A stretch of DNA of 64,000 nt, taken from contig JASGCM010000001.1 of NCBI GenBank assembly GCA_030054175.1, forward strand, positions 124,001 to 188,000, in the 5' to 3' direction. The stretch is from Alphaproteobacteria bacterium (GTDB lineage: Bacteria; Pseudomonadota; Gammaproteobacteria; Burkholderiales; Burkholderiaceae_C). The notes under the pieces were generated by a model, which saw nothing but the letters and a program-made list of their open reading frames with translations, was not told the origin of the DNA and ran no database searches. The translations under genes were made by a program, and so were the position numbers. This document shows, piece after piece, positions 8,543-19,578 of this stretch. Within the stretch, counting starts at the first letter, position 1; each line of letters begins with the position of its first letter.

Positions 8543-11500
8543 ATGACCACGGCTGCTGAAAAAGATTGGTTTGAACGTTCCGGTCTGTATGACCCCGCCA
8601 ACGAGCACGATGCATGCGGCGTGGGCTTTGTGGCTCATATCAAGGGGCAAAAAAGCCATACCATCGTTACCCAAGCCTTGAAGATCCTGGAAAACCTCGA
8701 TCACCGGGGTGCGGTGGGTGCCGATGCGCTCATGGGTGATGGAGCCGGTATCCTGATTCAGTTGCCCGACGCCTTGTACCGAGAAGAGATGGCCAAGCAA
8801 GGCGTGAACCTGCCGCCGCAAGGCGAGTACGGCGTGGGCATGATTTTCCTGCCCAAGGAACACGCATCGCGTTTGGCTTGCGAGCAAGAGATGGAGCGCG
8901 CGATCCGAGCCGAAGGCCAAGTCTTGTTGGGCTGGCGCGATGTCCCCACCAACCGCGACATGCCCATGTCGCCCGCCGTGCGTGAAAAAGAGCCTGTGAT
9001 ACGTCAAGTCTTCATTGGTCGCGGCACCGACGTCATCGTGCAAGATGCGCTCGAGCGCAAGTTGTATGTGATCCGCAAAACCGCCAGCGCCTCGATCCAG
9101 CGCCTGAAGCTCAAGCACAGCAAAGAATATTATGTGCCCAGCATGTCCAGCCGCACGGTCATCTACAAAGGCCTGTTGCTGGCCGACCAAGTCGGCACTT
9201 ATTATTACGATTTGCAAGATGAGCGTTGCGTCTCGGCCCTGGGCCTGGTGCACCAGCGCTTTTCAACCAACACCTTCCCCGAGTGGCCGTTGGCTCACCC
9301 CTACCGTTATGTCGCTCACAACGGCGAAATCAACACGGTCAAGGGCAACTACAACTGGATGAAGGCTCGTGAAGGCGTGATGTCCTCTCCTGTGCTGGGC
9401 GAAGACCTGAAAAAACTCTATCCCATCAGTTTCCCGGACCAGTCGGACACCGCGACGTTCGATAACTGTCTGGAACTTCTGACCATGGCCGGTTACCCGA
9501 TCAGCCAAGCGGTGATGATGATGATCCCCGAACCTTGGGAGCAGCACACCACCATGGATGAGCGTCGCAAGGCCTTTTATGAATACCATGCCGCCATGCT
9601 CGAGCCCTGGGACGGCCCGGCTTCGATCGTGTTCACGGATGGGCGCCAGATCGGTGCGACGTTGGACCGCAACGGTCTGCGCCCCTCGCGTTACTGCATC
9701 ACCGATGACGATATGGTGATCATGGGTTCCGAGTCGGGCGTGTTGCCCGTGCCCGAGAGCAAGATCGTTCGCAAGTGGCGCCTGCAGCCCGGCAAGATGT
9801 TCCTGATCGATCTCGAACAGGGGCGCATGATCGATGACGAAGAGCTAAAAGCCAGTTTGTCCAGCACCAAGCCCTACAAGCAGTGGATTGAAAACCTGCG
9901 CGTGAAGCTTGACGATGTAGAAAGCGCCACCGAAGCGCCCGTTCCCCCGCAAGCCACCTTGCTCGACCGCCAACAGGCCTTTGGTTACACCCAGGAAGAC
10001 ATCAAATTCTTGATGGCGCCCATGGCGGCCAATGGCGAAGAAGGTATCGGTTCGATGGGTAATGACAGCCCCTTGGCCGTCTTGTCTGACAAAAACAAAC
10101 CGTTGTACAACTACTTCAAACAGTTGTTCGCACAGGTGACCAACCCGCCCATCGATCCGATCCGCGAAGCGATTGTGATGTCTTTGGTGTCCTTCATCGG
10201 TCCCAAGCCTAACCTGCTGGACATCAACCAGGTCAATCCCCCGATGCGCCTGGAGGTCAGCCAACCCATCCTGGACTTCCAGGACATGGCCAAGCTGCGT
10301 GCGATCGACGAACGCACCCAGGGCAAATTCCGCAGCCACACGCTGGACATCACTTACCCCGTGAACTGGGGCAGAGAGGGCGTGGAGGCCAAGTTGGCCT
10401 CGTTGTGCGCCGAAGCGGTCGACGCCATCCAGAGCGGCCATAACATCTTGATCATCAGCGACCTTGGCGTGAACGCGCACCAAGTCGCTGTGCCCGCGCT
10501 GCTGGCGCTGTCTGCCATCCACCAACACCTGGTGCGCGAAGGCCTGCGCACCACCGCCGGTCTGGTGGTGGAAACCGCCACTGCGCGCGAGGTTCATCAC
10601 TTTGGCGTTTTGGCCGGTTACGGCGCCGAAGCGGTACATCCTTATCTCGCCATGGAAACCCTACAGTCGATCCACCAGGATCTGCCGGGTGATTTGTCGG
10701 CCGACAAAGCCATTTACAACTATGTGAAGGCGATCGGCAAAGGCCTGTCCAAGATCATGTCGAAGATGGGCGTGAGCACCTACATGTCTTATTGCGGTGC
10801 CCAGTTGTTCGAGGCCATCGGCATCAACAAGGAAACCATCGATCAGTACTTCACCGGCACCGCCAGTCTCATCGAAGGCATCGGCGTCTTTGAGATGGCT
10901 GAAGAGGCCCTGCGCATGCACAAGGCCGCATTTGGCGATGACCCCGTGTTGGCCCATATGCTCGAGACCGGCGGTGAATACGCTTGGCGTGCGCGCGGCG
11001 AAGAACACATGTGGACGCCAGACGCCATTGCCAAGTTGCAGCACAGTGCACGTGCCGGCAACTTCAACACCTACAAAGAGTATGCTCAGATCATCAACGA
11101 CCAGAACAAACGCCACATGACATTGCGCGGCTTGTTCGAGTTCAGGATCGAGCCATCCAAAGCGATTCCTCTAGAACAGGTGGAGCCTGCGTCCGAGATC
11201 GTCAAGCGTTTTGCCACAGGCGCCATGTCGCTGGGTTCGATCTCGACCGAGGCGCATGCCACGCTGGCGATTGCCATGAACCGCATCGGCGGCAAAAGCA
11301 ACACTGGGGAAGGTGGCGAAGACCCGGCCCGTTATCGCAATGAACTCAAGGGCATCCCCATCAAGAAGGGTGAGACTTTAAAGAGCGTCATCGGTGATGC
11401 CCAAGTCGAAGTCGACATGCCGCTGAACGATGGAGACAGCTTGCGTTCACGCATCAAGCAGGTGGCCTCAGGTCGCTTTGGCGTGACCGCCGACTACCTG

Positions 11501-13228
11501 TCGAGTTCGGACCAGATCCAGATCAAGATGGCACAGGGGGCCAAGCCCGGCGAGGGGGGGCAGTTGCCCGGCGGCAAAGTGTCCGAGTACATCGGTAAAC
11601 TGCGCTACAGCGTCCCTGGCGTGGGGCTCATTTCGCCCCCGCCGCACCACGACATTTATTCCATTGAAGACTTGGCCCAGTTGATCCACGATCTGAAAAA
11701 CGTGGCACCGCACGCCAGCATCAGCGTCAAGCTGGTGTCTGAAGTCGGCGTGGGTACCATCGCCGCCGGCGTCGCCAAATGCAAGAGCGATCATGTGGTG
11801 ATTTCAGGCCATGACGGCGGCACGGGTGCCTCGCCCTGGTCTTCGATCAAGCACGCCGGTTCGCCTTGGGAAATCGGTTTGGCCGAAACCCAGCAAACCC
11901 TGGTGTTGAACCGTTTGCGCGGCCGCATCCGCGTTCAGGCCGATGGTCAGATGAAGACCGGTCGAGATGTTGCCATCGGTGCCTTGCTCGGTGCCGACGA
12001 GTTCGGTTTTTCCACCGCGCCCCTGGTGGTCGAGGGGTGCATCATGATGCGCAAGTGCCACCTGAACACCTGCCCGGTGGGGGTGGCTACCCAAGACCCG
12101 ACCTTGCGCAAGAAATTCGCCGGCAAGCCCGAGCATGTGGTGAATTTCTTCTTCTTTGTTGCGGAGGAAGTGCGCCAGATCATGGCGCAACTGGGCATTG
12201 CCAAATTCGACGATCTGATTGGTCGCAGCGATTTGCTCGACATGCGCAAAGGCATCGAGCACTGGAAGGCCCGTGGTCTGGATTTCAGCCGTCTGTTGGC
12301 TGTGCCCCAAGTGGGCGCCGAGGTCCCGGTGCGTCATGTCGCAGAGCAAGACCACGGTTTGGAGAAAGCCCTGGACAACGTGCTGATCGCCAAGAGCCTT
12401 CCAGCCATAGACAAGGGCGAAAAGGTACAGTTCATGGAAGCCGCACGCAATGTCAACCGCTCGGTCGGCGCAATGTTGTCTGGTGCCATCACCAAAGTGC
12501 ATCCCGAAGGCTTGCCCGACGACACCATCCGCATCCAGCTCGAAGGCACGGGTGGTCAGTCTTTTGGGGCCTTCTTGTGCAAGGGAGTGACCCTTTACCT
12601 CATCGGTGACGCCAACGACTATACCGGCAAGGGCCTCTCGGGGGGCCGCGTGGTGGTGCGACCGAGTTTGGACTTCCGAGGCGAGGCTTCGCAAAACATC
12701 ATCGTCGGCAACACGGTCATGTACGGCGCCACCCGAGGCGAGGCCTACTTCGCTGGTGTTGCCGGCGAACGATTCGCGGTTCGCTTATCGGGCGCCACTG
12801 CCGTGGTGGAAGGCACCGGTGACCATGGTTGTGAATACATGACCGGTGGCACGGTGGCTGTTTTGGGCAAGACCGGTCGCAACTTCGCCGCTGGCATGAG
12901 CGGAGGCGTGGCCTATGTCTTCGACGAAGACGGCCAGTTTGCCCAGCGTTGCAACACCGCCATGGTCAGCATGGAGAAAGTGCTGCCTGCCGCAGAGCAA
13001 GATGCGCAGCTCGAGCGCAAGTTCTGGCACAACGACCAGGCCGACGAGACGCAACTCAAGAAGCTGCTCGAAGATCACTTCAAGTGGACCGGCAGCCGCC
13101 GCGCCCGCGAACTGCTGGATGACTGGGTCAACGCCCGCACCAAGTTCGTCAAAGTGTTCCCGACCGAATACAAGCGCGCTCTGGGCGAAATCAATGCCCG
13201 CAAAGCGGCTCAACCCGTGGCCGCCTAA
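8543..13228 (+). CDS. gltB: Glutamate synthase (NADPH) large subunit
   Basis: Transfers the glutamine amide to 2-oxoglutarate to make two glutamates. Domains of the 1561-residue protein: class II glutamine amidotransferase after a 24-residue propeptide, with Cys25 in HDACGVGF as expected nucleophile; central domain; FMN-binding synthase domain with [13 protein letters not shown] and [18 protein letters not shown]; [3Fe-4S] ligands Cys1166, Cys1172 and Cys1177 in [17 protein letters not shown]-terminal beta-helix domain with repeated G-x-x-G-x-G. Length is normal for the bacterial large subunit. The gltD gene follows 29 bases downstream with the order usual for the enzyme's alpha-beta complex. 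Confidence 0.99.
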   Translation: MTTAAEKDWFERSGLYDPANEHDACGVGFVAHIKGQKSHTIVTQALKILENLDHRGAVGADALMGDGAGILIQLPDALYREEMAKQGVNLPPQGEYGVGMIFLPKEHASRLACEQEMERAIRAEGQVLLGWRDVPTNRDMPMSPAVREKEPVIRQVFIGRGTDVIVQDALERKLYVIRKTASASIQRLKLKHSKEYYVPSMSSRTVIYKGLLLADQVGTYYYDLQDERCVSALGLVHQRFSTNTFPEWPLAHPYRYVAHNGEINTVKGNYNWMKAREGVMSSPVLGEDLKKLYPISFPDQSDTATFDNCLELLTMAGYPISQAVMMMIPEPWEQHTTMDERRKAFYEYHAAMLEPWDGPASIVFTDGRQIGATLDRNGLRPSRYCITDDDMVIMGSESGVLPVPESKIVRKWRLQPGKMFLIDLEQGRMIDDEELKASLSSTKPYKQWIENLRVKLDDVESATEAPVPPQATLLDRQQAFGYTQEDIKFLMAPMAANGEEGIGSMGNDSPLAVLSDKNKPLYNYFKQLFAQVTNPPIDPIREAIVMSLVSFIGPKPNLLDINQVNPPMRLEVSQPILDFQDMAKLRAIDERTQGKFRSHTLDITYPVNWGREGVEAKLASLCAEAVDAIQSGHNILIISDLGVNAHQVAVPALLALSAIHQHLVREGLRTTAGLVVETATAREVHHFGVLAGYGAEAVHPYLAMETLQSIHQDLPGDLSADKAIYNYVKAIGKGLSKIMSKMGVSTYMSYCGAQLFEAIGINKETIDQYFTGTASLIEGIGVFEMAEEALRMHKAAFGDDPVLAHMLETGGEYAWRARGEEHMWTPDAIAKLQHSARAGNFNTYKEYAQIINDQNKRHMTLRGLFEFRIEPSKAIPLEQVEPASEIVKRFATGAMSLGSISTEAHATLAIAMNRIGGKSNTGEGGEDPARYRNELKGIPIKKGETLKSVIGDAQVEVDMPLNDGDSLRSRIKQVASGRFGVTADYLSSSDQIQIKMAQGAKPGEGGQLPGGKVSEYIGKLRYSVPGVGLISPPPHHDIYSIEDLAQLIHDLKNVAPHASISVKLVSEVGVGTIAAGVAKCKSDHVVISGHDGGTGASPWSSIKHAGSPWEIGLAETQQTLVLNRLRGRIRVQADGQMKTGRDVAIGALLGADEFGFSTAPLVVEGCIMMRKCHLNTCPVGVATQDPTLRKKFAGKPEHVVNFFFFVAEEVRQIMAQLGIAKFDDLIGRSDLLDMRKGIEHWKARGLDFSRLLAVPQVGAEVPVRHVAEQDHGLEKALDNVLIAKSLPAIDKGEKVQFMEAARNVNRSVGAMLSGAITKVHPEGLPDDTIRIQLEGTGGQSFGAFLCKGVTLYLIGDANDYTGKGLSGGRVVVRPSLDFRGEASQNIIVGNTVMYGATRGEAYFAGVAGERFAVRLSGATAVVEGTGDHGCEYMTGGTVAVLGKTGRNFAAGMSGGVAYVFDEDGQFAQRCNTAMVSMEKVLPAAEQDAQLERKFWHNDQADETQLKKLLEDHFKWTGSRRARELLDDWVNARTKFVKVFPTEYKRALGEINARKAAQPVAA

Positions 13229-13257
13229 GGCCTGTCAGAGGAAGCAAGGGAATCATC

Positions 13258-14739
13258 ATGGGAAAAGTCACCGGCTTCATGGAATTTGAGCGCATCGAAG
13301 AGGGCTACGCCCCGGTCGCCGAGCGTGTCAAAAACTACAAAGAATTTGTCATCACGCTCGACCAGAGCCAGGCCAAGGTGCAAAGCGCGCGCTGCATGGA
13401 TTGCGGCACGCCGTTTTGCAACAACGGCTGTCCGGTCAACAACATCATCCCCGACTTCAACGACCTGGTGTATCAGGGCGACTGGCGCAACACCATCGAA
13501 GTGCTGCACAGCACCAACAATTTCCCCGAGTTCACTGGACGCATCTGCCCGGCACCTTGCGAAGCCGCCTGTGTGGTCAACGTCAACAATGACCCGGTCG
13601 GCATCAAGTCGATCGAGCACGCCATCATCGACCGCGCCTGGTCCGAGGGATGGGTCACACCGCGCCCGGCCGCGGTCAAGACCGGCAAGACTGTTGCTAT
13701 CGTGGGTTCCGGCCCCGCCGGACTGGCCGCCGCCCAGCAGCTGGCCCGCGTCGGCCACGCCGTGACGGTGTTTGAGAAAAACGACCGCGTCGGTGGCTTG
13801 CTGCGTTACGGCATCCCCGACTTCAAAATGGAGAAGTCTCACATTGATCGCCGCGTCAAGCAAATGGAAGCTGAAGGCGTGACTTTCCGCACCGGCGTGC
13901 TGGTCGCCAATTTGCCGCCAAGCGCCAAAGTCACCAACTGGGCCAAGGAAGTCGTCAGCGCCGAGCAATTGATGAAAGAATTCGATGCCGTGCTGTTGGC
14001 TGGTGGCTCCGAGCAATCGCGCGATTTGCCCGTGCCGGGCCGTGACCTGACTGGTGTTTATTTCGCCATGGAGTTCCTGCCCCAACAAAACAAAGTCGTG
14101 GCTGGCGACAAGATCAAGGACCAGCTGCGCGCCGACGACAAGAACGTCATCGTGATTGGTGGCGGCGACACTGGCAGCGACTGCGTGGGCACCAGCACCC
14201 GCCATGGCGCCCAAAGCGTCACCCAGTTCGAAGTCATGCCCATGCCCCCAGAAGAAGAAAACAAGCCTTTGGTGTGGCCTTATTGGCCGCTGAAGCTGCG
14301 CACCAGCTCCAGCCATGAAGAGAGCCAGGAAAAAGGGTTGCTCAGGCGCGAGTTCGCCATCTCTACCAAGGAATTTTTGGGCAAGGACGGCAAGCTCACC
14401 GGTTTGAAGACCGTGCATGTCGAGATGAAGGACGGCAAGCTCACCGAAGTGCCCGGCACCGAAAAAGAGTGGCCGGCCGACATGGTGCTGCTGGCCATGG
14501 GCTTTACCAACCCCTTGGCGACCGTGCTGGAAGCCTTTGGTGTTGACAAAGACGTTCGTGGCAACGCCAAGGCCGGCACCGAAGACCAGACGGGCTACAT
14601 CACCAATGTGCCCAAGGTCTTCGCTGCTGGCGACATGCGCCGTGGCCAGTCGCTGGTGGTTTGGGCCATCCGCGAAGGCCGCCAAGCCGCTCGCGCCGTC
14701 GATCAGTTCCTGATGGGGCAAACCAGTCTTCCCCGATAA
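13258..14739 (+). CDS. gltD: Glutamate synthase small subunit
   Basis: Takes electrons from NADPH through FAD and passes them via [4Fe-4S] clusters to GltB. Seen in 493 residues: cysteines 46, 49, 54 and 58 ([13 protein letters not shown]) and 97, 101 and 105 (CPAPCEAAC), the FAD loop GSGPAG at 150-155, the NADPH loop GGGDTG at 301-306 and a C-terminal [16 protein letters not shown] motif that completes the FAD site. A possible ribosome-binding site (AGGAAG) lies just upstream. A long antisense frame across this gene is a coding shadow. Confidence 0.98.
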   Translation: MGKVTGFMEFERIEEGYAPVAERVKNYKEFVITLDQSQAKVQSARCMDCGTPFCNNGCPVNNIIPDFNDLVYQGDWRNTIEVLHSTNNFPEFTGRICPAPCEAACVVNVNNDPVGIKSIEHAIIDRAWSEGWVTPRPAAVKTGKTVAIVGSGPAGLAAAQQLARVGHAVTVFEKNDRVGGLLRYGIPDFKMEKSHIDRRVKQMEAEGVTFRTGVLVANLPPSAKVTNWAKEVVSAEQLMKEFDAVLLAGGSEQSRDLPVPGRDLTGVYFAMEFLPQQNKVVAGDKIKDQLRADDKNVIVIGGGDTGSDCVGTSTRHGAQSVTQFEVMPMPPEEENKPLVWPYWPLKLRTSSSHEESQEKGLLRREFAISTKEFLGKDGKLTGLKTVHVEMKDGKLTEVPGTEKEWPADMVLLAMGFTNPLATVLEAFGVDKDVRGNAKAGTEDQTGYITNVPKVFAAGDMRRGQSLVVWAIREGRQAARAVDQFLMGQTSLPR

Positions 14740-14822
14740 GACGTCAGGGATTTCCCCGGTGAGGGGTAAAATCTGCGGTTCACTAACTGGTGCCGACTCA
14801 CCCCCGGCAGATCGCCTTGCGC

Positions 14823-15635
14823 ATGAACCCGCCGGATCCACTCGTCCAACTCACCGACCTGACTTTTGGGTATCGTGAACGTGTCATCCTCGACGGCATC
14901 ACGCTGTCGGTGCCGCGTGGCAAGGTCACGGCCCTGATGGGGGCGTCTGGCGGCGGTAAAACCACAGTGTTGCGCCTGATCGGTGGTCAGTACAGCGCGC
15001 AGTGCGGGACTTTGACTTTTGACGGACAAGAGGTCGGCGCGCTTGATCCCCAGGGGCTTTACGCCATTCGCCGTCGCATGGGCATGCTCTACCAGTTCGG
15101 CGCCTTGTTCACCGACCTCAGTGTCTTTGACAACGTGGCCTTCCCTTTGCGTGAACACACCGCTTTGTCCGAGGCCTTGATCCGCGACATCGTCTTGATG
15201 AAGCTCGAAGCGGTGGGTTTGCGCGGGGCGCGCGACCTCATGCCCAGTCAGATCTCGGGCGGCATGGCACGCCGGGTCGCCTTGGCCCGAGCCATTGCCC
15301 TGGACCCCGAGTTGGTCATGTACGACGAGCCTTTTGCCGGTCTGGATCCGATTTCATTGGGCACAGCAGCGCGGTTGATTCGCCAGTTGAATGATTCCTT
15401 GGGATTGACTACTTTATTGGTCTCTCACGATTTGGATGAAACCTTCCATATCGCAGATCAAGTGATCATTTTGGCCAACGGTTGCATCGCCGCCCAAGGT
15501 ACGCCCGACGAGGTGCGCCACAGCAGTGATCCCTTGGTGCACCAGTTCGTGACGGCTGCTCCCGAAGGGCCCGTGCGTTTTCACCATCCTGCGCCTGAGC
15601 GAGCGTCTGACTTCGGTTTGCGGGGGCGTGCATGA
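14823..15635 (+). CDS. mlaF: Mla phospholipid transport ATPase
   Basis: ATPase of the MlaFEDB inner-membrane complex that maintains outer-membrane lipid asymmetry. Seen: Walker A GASGGGKTT (residues 40-48), a signature ISGGMARRVALARA with the Met replacing the usual Gln as in MlaF proteins, Walker B LVMYDEPFAGLDP and the switch His in VSHDLDE. ATG 14823 (270 residues) is chosen over an upstream frame start at 14790 that adds an unconserved extension. First gene of a tightly overlapping operon; the stop overlaps mlaE (ATGA). A TAAAAT hexamer at 14767-14772 could be its -10 box, but no good -35 is visible. Confidence 0.95.
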   Translation: MNPPDPLVQLTDLTFGYRERVILDGITLSVPRGKVTALMGASGGGKTTVLRLIGGQYSAQCGTLTFDGQEVGALDPQGLYAIRRRMGMLYQFGALFTDLSVFDNVAFPLREHTALSEALIRDIVLMKLEAVGLRGARDLMPSQISGGMARRVALARAIALDPELVMYDEPFAGLDPISLGTAARLIRQLNDSLGLTTLLVSHDLDETFHIADQVIILANGCIAAQGTPDEVRHSSDPLVHQFVTAAPEGPVRFHHPAPERASDFGLRGRA

Positions 15636-16411
15636 TCGACTGGCTCGCCAATCTGGGTGCGTCCACCCGCGAACAACTGGCCCATCTGGGGCACGGCACT
15701 CGCCTGTTTCTGAAACTGCTGACTTTGGCCGTTTCGACACTGCGTCGTTTTGGGCTGGTGAGAGATCAGATCCATTTTTTGGGCAACCATTCGCTGGCCA
15801 TCATCTCGGTCTCTGGCTTATTTGTCGGTTTCGTGCTGGGTTTGCAGGGTTACTACACCTTACAGCGCTACGGTTCGGCGTCGGCCTTGGGGTTGCTGGT
15901 GGCGCTGAGCCTGGTCCGAGAACTCGGACCTGTGGTCACGGCCTTGCTTTTTGCTGGACGGGCCGGCACCTCCCTGACGGCCGAGATCGGTCTGATGAAG
16001 GCAGGCGAGCAACTCAGCGCCATGGACATGATGGCGGTTGACCCCGTCAAACGCATTCTGGCCCCGCGTTTCTGGGCCGGCATCATCACCATGCCGATCT
16101 TGGCGGCGGTGTTCAGTGCCGTGGGCATATTGGGTGGTTGGGTGGTCGGCGTCGTGATGATCGGTGTTGACCCGGGGTCTTTCTGGGGGCAGATGCAAGG
16201 CGGTGTCGATGTCTGGAAAGATGTCGGCAATGGCGTGGTCAAGAGCCTTGTATTTGGCATCACCGTCACCTTTGTCGCCGTTTACCAAGGCTTTCAAGCC
16301 CTGCCCACGCCCGAGGGCGTGTCACGCGCCACCACGCGGACTGTGGTGGTGGCCTCGTTGGCCGTGTTGGGGCTCGATTTCATCCTCACGGCCCTGATGT
16401 TCAGCATTTGA
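15632..16411 (+). CDS. mlaE: Mla phospholipid transport permease
   Basis: Inner-membrane permease partner of MlaF. The 259-residue protein has an N-terminal amphipathic segment, about five hydrophobic spans and the conserved GRAGTSLTAEIGLMKAGEQL block with DMMAVDPVKRILAPRFWAG, characteristic of the MlaE/TrnB permease family. Confidence 0.96.
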   Translation: MIDWLANLGASTREQLAHLGHGTRLFLKLLTLAVSTLRRFGLVRDQIHFLGNHSLAIISVSGLFVGFVLGLQGYYTLQRYGSASALGLLVALSLVRELGPVVTALLFAGRAGTSLTAEIGLMKAGEQLSAMDMMAVDPVKRILAPRFWAGIITMPILAAVFSAVGILGGWVVGVVMIGVDPGSFWGQMQGGVDVWKDVGNGVVKSLVFGITVTFVAVYQGFQALPTPEGVSRATTRTVVVASLAVLGLDFILTALMFSI

Positions 16412-16424
16412 AAGGAAAGCGCAC

Positions 16425-16898
16425 ATGCAACGCTCTAGAAATGACGTATGGGTAGGTCTGCTGGTCCTACTGGGTGCGTTCGCCCTGTTGTTTCTGGCCT
16501 TGAAATCGGCCAATTTGCTCACGCTCAGTTTTCAGAGCACCTACGCGGTCACGTCGCGATTCGATAACATCGGTGGATTGAAGCCCCAAGCGCCTTTGAA
16601 GAGTGCCGGTGTGGTGGTGGGGCGAGTGCAAAGCATTGGTTTTGATGACCAGACCTTTCAGGCCTTGGTGCGCATCGACATCGAAGATCGTTACAAATTC
16701 CCGAAAGACAGCTCCCTGAAAATCCTCACCAGCGGCTTGTTGGGTGAGCAGTACATTGGCATTGAGGCCGGTTCGGATGATAAAAACTTGGCCTCCGGTG
16801 ATCGGATCCAGCAAACTCAGTCGGCGGTGGTGTTGGAAAACCTGATCAGTCAATTCCTTTATAACAAGGCGGCAGAACCTGCCACCGCGAACAAGTGA
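16425..16898 (+). CDS. mlaD: Mla MCE-domain substrate-binding protein
   Basis: Periplasmic hexameric MCE ring anchored by one N-terminal helix (about residues 8-28). The MCE domain spans about 38-115, with FDNIGGLKPQAPLKSAGVVVGRV and a SGLLGEQYIGIEAG turn. The 157-residue length fits MlaD, with the C-terminal helix AVVLENLISQFLY that packs in the hexamer pore. An AAAGGAAA ribosome-binding site precedes the ATG. Confidence 0.95.
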   Translation: MQRSRNDVWVGLLVLLGAFALLFLALKSANLLTLSFQSTYAVTSRFDNIGGLKPQAPLKSAGVVVGRVQSIGFDDQTFQALVRIDIEDRYKFPKDSSLKILTSGLLGEQYIGIEAGSDDKNLASGDRIQQTQSAVVLENLISQFLYNKAAEPATANK

Positions 16899-16905
16899 TT
16901 TTCAA

Positions 16906-17709
16906 ATGATGTACAGGATCTGGCGCAGGTTACTTCTCTCGACATGTCTGGCCATTTCGGGTCTTGCGCCTGCCTGGTCCCAGGGCAGCGATGCCCCGCC
17001 TGCTGCCGCAAAGGCCAACGCGACAGCCGCAAATCCACAGGACCCGTGGGAGTCCTTCAACCGCCAGATCTTCGGCTTCAATGAAGTGGTCGATGGTGCC
17101 GTTCTTCGTCCGGTAGCCCGCGCCTATCGCGACAACACCCCCCAGTTGGTTCAAACCGGCGTGTCCAACTTTTTCGGCAACCTGCGTGACCTGTGGTCGG
17201 GGGTGAACAGTGCTTTACAGGCCAAGCCGGTGGCGGCCCTGGAAAACGTGGGTCGTTTTGTCGTCAACACCACGGTGGGCATTTACGGTCTGTTCGATGT
17301 TGCCACCCATTTGGGCCTAGAGCGGCATACCGAAGACTTTGGCCAGACTCTGGGGCGATGGGGCGTGCCCTCTGGCCCTTATGTGGTGATGCCCCTCTTC
17401 GGATCCTCCACCGTGAGAGACGCCATCGGTTTTGTGCCCGACCGCCGTTCCAGCCTGATCAACCAAGTCGATGACGGCACGGAGCGCAACCTGTTGCTGT
17501 TCAGTAGCCTGGTCAGTCTGCGTGCCCAGTTGTTGCCCTTGACCGATCAAATCGAGCGCGTGGCCCTGGACAAATACAGCTTCACCCGCGACGCCTTCCT
17601 GCAAAAGCGCCTCAATGATGTCTATGATGGAGATCCCCCGCAGGAAAAAGAACTCCCTGAGACCCCAGACGCCGGCCCCAGTGCCGATACGTCTTCAGCC
17701 AAGCCATGA
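16906..17709 (+). CDS. mlaA: Outer-membrane phospholipid-removal protein MlaA (VacJ)
   Basis: Removes misplaced phospholipids from the outer leaflet with the porin complex and hands them to MlaC. Seen in 267 residues: DPWESFNRQIFGFNEVVD at the start of the mature domain, FFGNLRDLWSGVN, GRFVVNTTVGIYGLFDVA and GRWGVPSGPYVVMPLFGSSTVRD, all diagnostic. MlaA is normally a lipoprotein, but the only leader cysteine here sits in L-S-T-C, a poor lipobox, whereas AWS-Q looks like a signal peptidase I site. The gene sits between mlaD and mlaC; in E. coli it is separate. The C-terminal tail after residue 240 is Pro/Glu-rich and low-complexity. Confidence 0.93.
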   Translation: MMYRIWRRLLLSTCLAISGLAPAWSQGSDAPPAAAKANATAANPQDPWESFNRQIFGFNEVVDGAVLRPVARAYRDNTPQLVQTGVSNFFGNLRDLWSGVNSALQAKPVAALENVGRFVVNTTVGIYGLFDVATHLGLERHTEDFGQTLGRWGVPSGPYVVMPLFGSSTVRDAIGFVPDRRSSLINQVDDGTERNLLLFSSLVSLRAQLLPLTDQIERVALDKYSFTRDAFLQKRLNDVYDGDPPQEKELPETPDAGPSADTSSAKP

Positions 17710-18371
17710 TGAATATTGCCCGTTTTGCCCCTTCCGCGTTGCCCCTGTTCACATGGGGAGTTTTGCGCCAATTTGTTCTTCTGGCCTTCATGTCGCTGTT
17801 CGGTATGTCCGCTTGGGCCGAAGAAGCGCCTGATGCTTTCATCAAGCGCTTGTCCGCCGATTTGCTTGAGACCGTGAAAAACGATCCAGCTCTCAGGTCG
17901 GGTGATGCCCAACGCCTGTCGCAATTGGTCGATCAAAAGGTGATGCCGCATCTGAATTTCCAGCGCATGACCGCATCGGCCGTGGGGCCGGCTTGGCGCC
18001 AGGCCTCACCCGAGCAACGCGCGCGTTTGCAAGACGAATTCAAGGCCTTGTTGGTGCGTACTTATTCTGGTGCGGTGTCGCAAGTCAAAGACCAAAGCAT
18101 CGTTGTCAAACCCGTGCGAATAACTGCCGGTGACACCGAGGTTCTGGTGCGCACTGAGGTGCGCGGTGGGGCTGAGCCGGTGGCCATCGACTATCGGTTG
18201 GAAAAATCCAGTGACGCCGCCAGTGGGTGGCGCATCTACAACCTGAATGTGGCAGGGATTTGGCTGGTCGATACCTACCGCACCCAATTTGGTCAAGAAA
18301 TCAACGCCCGTGGCATCGATGGCCTGATTGCTTCTTTGTCTGATCGCAACAAAGGCGGCGCCCGCAAGTGA
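17706..18371 (+). CDS. mlaC: Periplasmic phospholipid shuttle MlaC
   Basis: Carries phospholipid between MlaA and the MlaFEDB complex. The 221-residue precursor has a signal peptide ending near SAWA-EE (about residue 38), then the MlaC/Ttg2D fold with HLNFQRMTASAVGPAWRQASPEQR and a C-terminal YRTQFGQEINARGIDGLIASL helix. The start overlaps the mlaA stop (ATGA) and its own stop overlaps the mlaB GTG start. Confidence 0.95.
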   Translation: MMNIARFAPSALPLFTWGVLRQFVLLAFMSLFGMSAWAEEAPDAFIKRLSADLLETVKNDPALRSGDAQRLSQLVDQKVMPHLNFQRMTASAVGPAWRQASPEQRARLQDEFKALLVRTYSGAVSQVKDQSIVVKPVRITAGDTEVLVRTEVRGGAEPVAIDYRLEKSSDAASGWRIYNLNVAGIWLVDTYRTQFGQEINARGIDGLIASLSDRNKGGARK

Positions 18372-18637
18372 GTGACGCCGCCCCGACCCTGACCCTGCCG
18401 GCTACCCTGCGCCACGATCAAGTCATGGCTTGGCTCAGTCACGCAGCCTTACCTGCTCAGGGGCAGGTGCGGGTCATTGACGCCAGCGCTTTGCAGTCAT
18501 TCGATTCTTCGGCTTTGGCCTGCATCATCGAATTGCGTCGTCGAGCCGATGTCCAAGGTGCCCACTGGCAAGTGCAGGGCCTGCCCGAGCGCCTGCAGCG
18601 TTTGGCCCAGGTCTATGGCCTGTCTGATCTGATCTAA
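18368..18637 (+). CDS. mlaB: STAS-domain protein MlaB
   Basis: Small cytoplasmic STAS protein that binds and stabilises MlaF. The 89 residues contain DASALQSFDSSALACIIELRRRA, the STAS helix with the Asp-Ser-Ser-Ala turn. GTG start at 18368 overlaps the mlaC stop (GTGA), showing translational coupling. Confidence 0.88.
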   Translation: MSDAAPTLTLPATLRHDQVMAWLSHAALPAQGQVRVIDASALQSFDSSALACIIELRRRADVQGAHWQVQGLPERLQRLAQVYGLSDLI

Positions 18638-18651
18638 GGGGTTCCGTTCGC

Positions 18652-19578
18652 ATGCCTGCCGTCTCCTTCCAGTCCGTCAACAAAACATACAGCACATCCA
18701 AAGGCTCTTTTCAGGCCCTGAAGGACGTGACCTTCGACATCGAAGAAGGTGAATTTTTTGGCTTACTGGGCCCCAACGGGGCCGGGAAAACCACATTGAT
18801 CAGCATCCTGGCTGGTTTGAATCGCCCCAGTTCCGGGCAGGTGAAAGTGCGTGGCCACGATGTCATGGCGCAACCGGCACAAGCCCGCCAGCTGCTGGGT
18901 GTCGTTCCTCAAGAGTTGGTCTTCGACCCCTTTTTCTCGGTACGCGAGGCCCTGCGTTTTCAGTCGGGCTACTTTGGTGTCACCGACAACGCCGCCTGGA
19001 TCGACGAATTGCTCGAAGGATTGGGCCTGGCCGATAAGGCCAACCACAATATGCGCCAACTCTCCGGGGGCATGAAGCGCCGGGTATTGGTGGCGCAGGC
19101 CCTGGTGCATATGCCACCCGTCATCGTGCTCGACGAGCCCACTGCGGGCGTGGATGTCGAGTTGCGCCAGACCTTGTGGCAGTTCATTGCTCGCCTCAAT
19201 CGCGAAGGCCACACCGTTTTGCTGACCACCCATTACCTTGAAGAAGCAGAAGCCTTGTGCAGCCGCATCGCCATGCTCAAACAGGGACAGGTGGTGGCTT
19301 TGCAGCGAACCAGCGATTTACTCAGTGCCGCCTCCAGCAATGTGCTGCGCTTCAAGCTCGATGCGCCTTTGCCCCCCGAGCTGGCTCGCCAAGCTCGTGT
19401 CACTGGCCGCATCGTTCAATTTCCGGCCCATGATGCCCTGGAAATCGAGCGTTACTTGTCGGCGGTGCGTCAAGCCGGCTTGGTCGCCGAGGACGTCGAA
19501 ATTCGCAAAGCCGATTTGGAAGATGTGTTTCTGGACGTCATGGCTCGCGCCGGTCACACCTCGCAGGAGGTACCATGA
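18652..19578 (+). CDS. ABC-2 type exporter ATP-binding protein (YadG-like)
   Basis: A 308-residue ATPase. Walker A GPNGAGKTT (residues 40-48), signature LSGGMKRRVLVAQAL, Walker B VIVLDEPTAGVD and switch histidine in TTHYLEEAE are all present. The C-terminal 80 residues form the accessory domain usual in drug/polysaccharide-type ABC-2 ATPases. It forms a pair with the permease downstream (ATGA overlap). Its place between mlaB and ibaG suggests a cell-envelope role, but the substrate is unknown. Confidence 0.9.
   Translation: MPAVSFQSVNKTYSTSKGSFQALKDVTFDIEEGEFFGLLGPNGAGKTTLISILAGLNRPSSGQVKVRGHDVMAQPAQARQLLGVVPQELVFDPFFSVREALRFQSGYFGVTDNAAWIDELLEGLGLADKANHNMRQLSGGMKRRVLVAQALVHMPPVIVLDEPTAGVDVELRQTLWQFIARLNREGHTVLLTTHYLEEAEALCSRIAMLKQGQVVALQRTSDLLSAASSNVLRFKLDAPLPPELARQARVTGRIVQFPAHDALEIERYLSAVRQAGLVAEDVEIRKADLEDVFLDVMARAGHTSQEVP

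Noticed and set aside
14750-14775. Terminator between gltD and mlaF (CCCC-GGTGA-GGGG)
   Set aside because: Stem of only four base pairs and no T-run.
13225-14841. 538-residue open frame antisense to gltD
   Set aside because: Low-complexity His/Gly/Val-rich translation and exact antiphase to a clear gene; a codon-bias shadow in GC-rich DNA. The mirror at 32812-34428 is the same.
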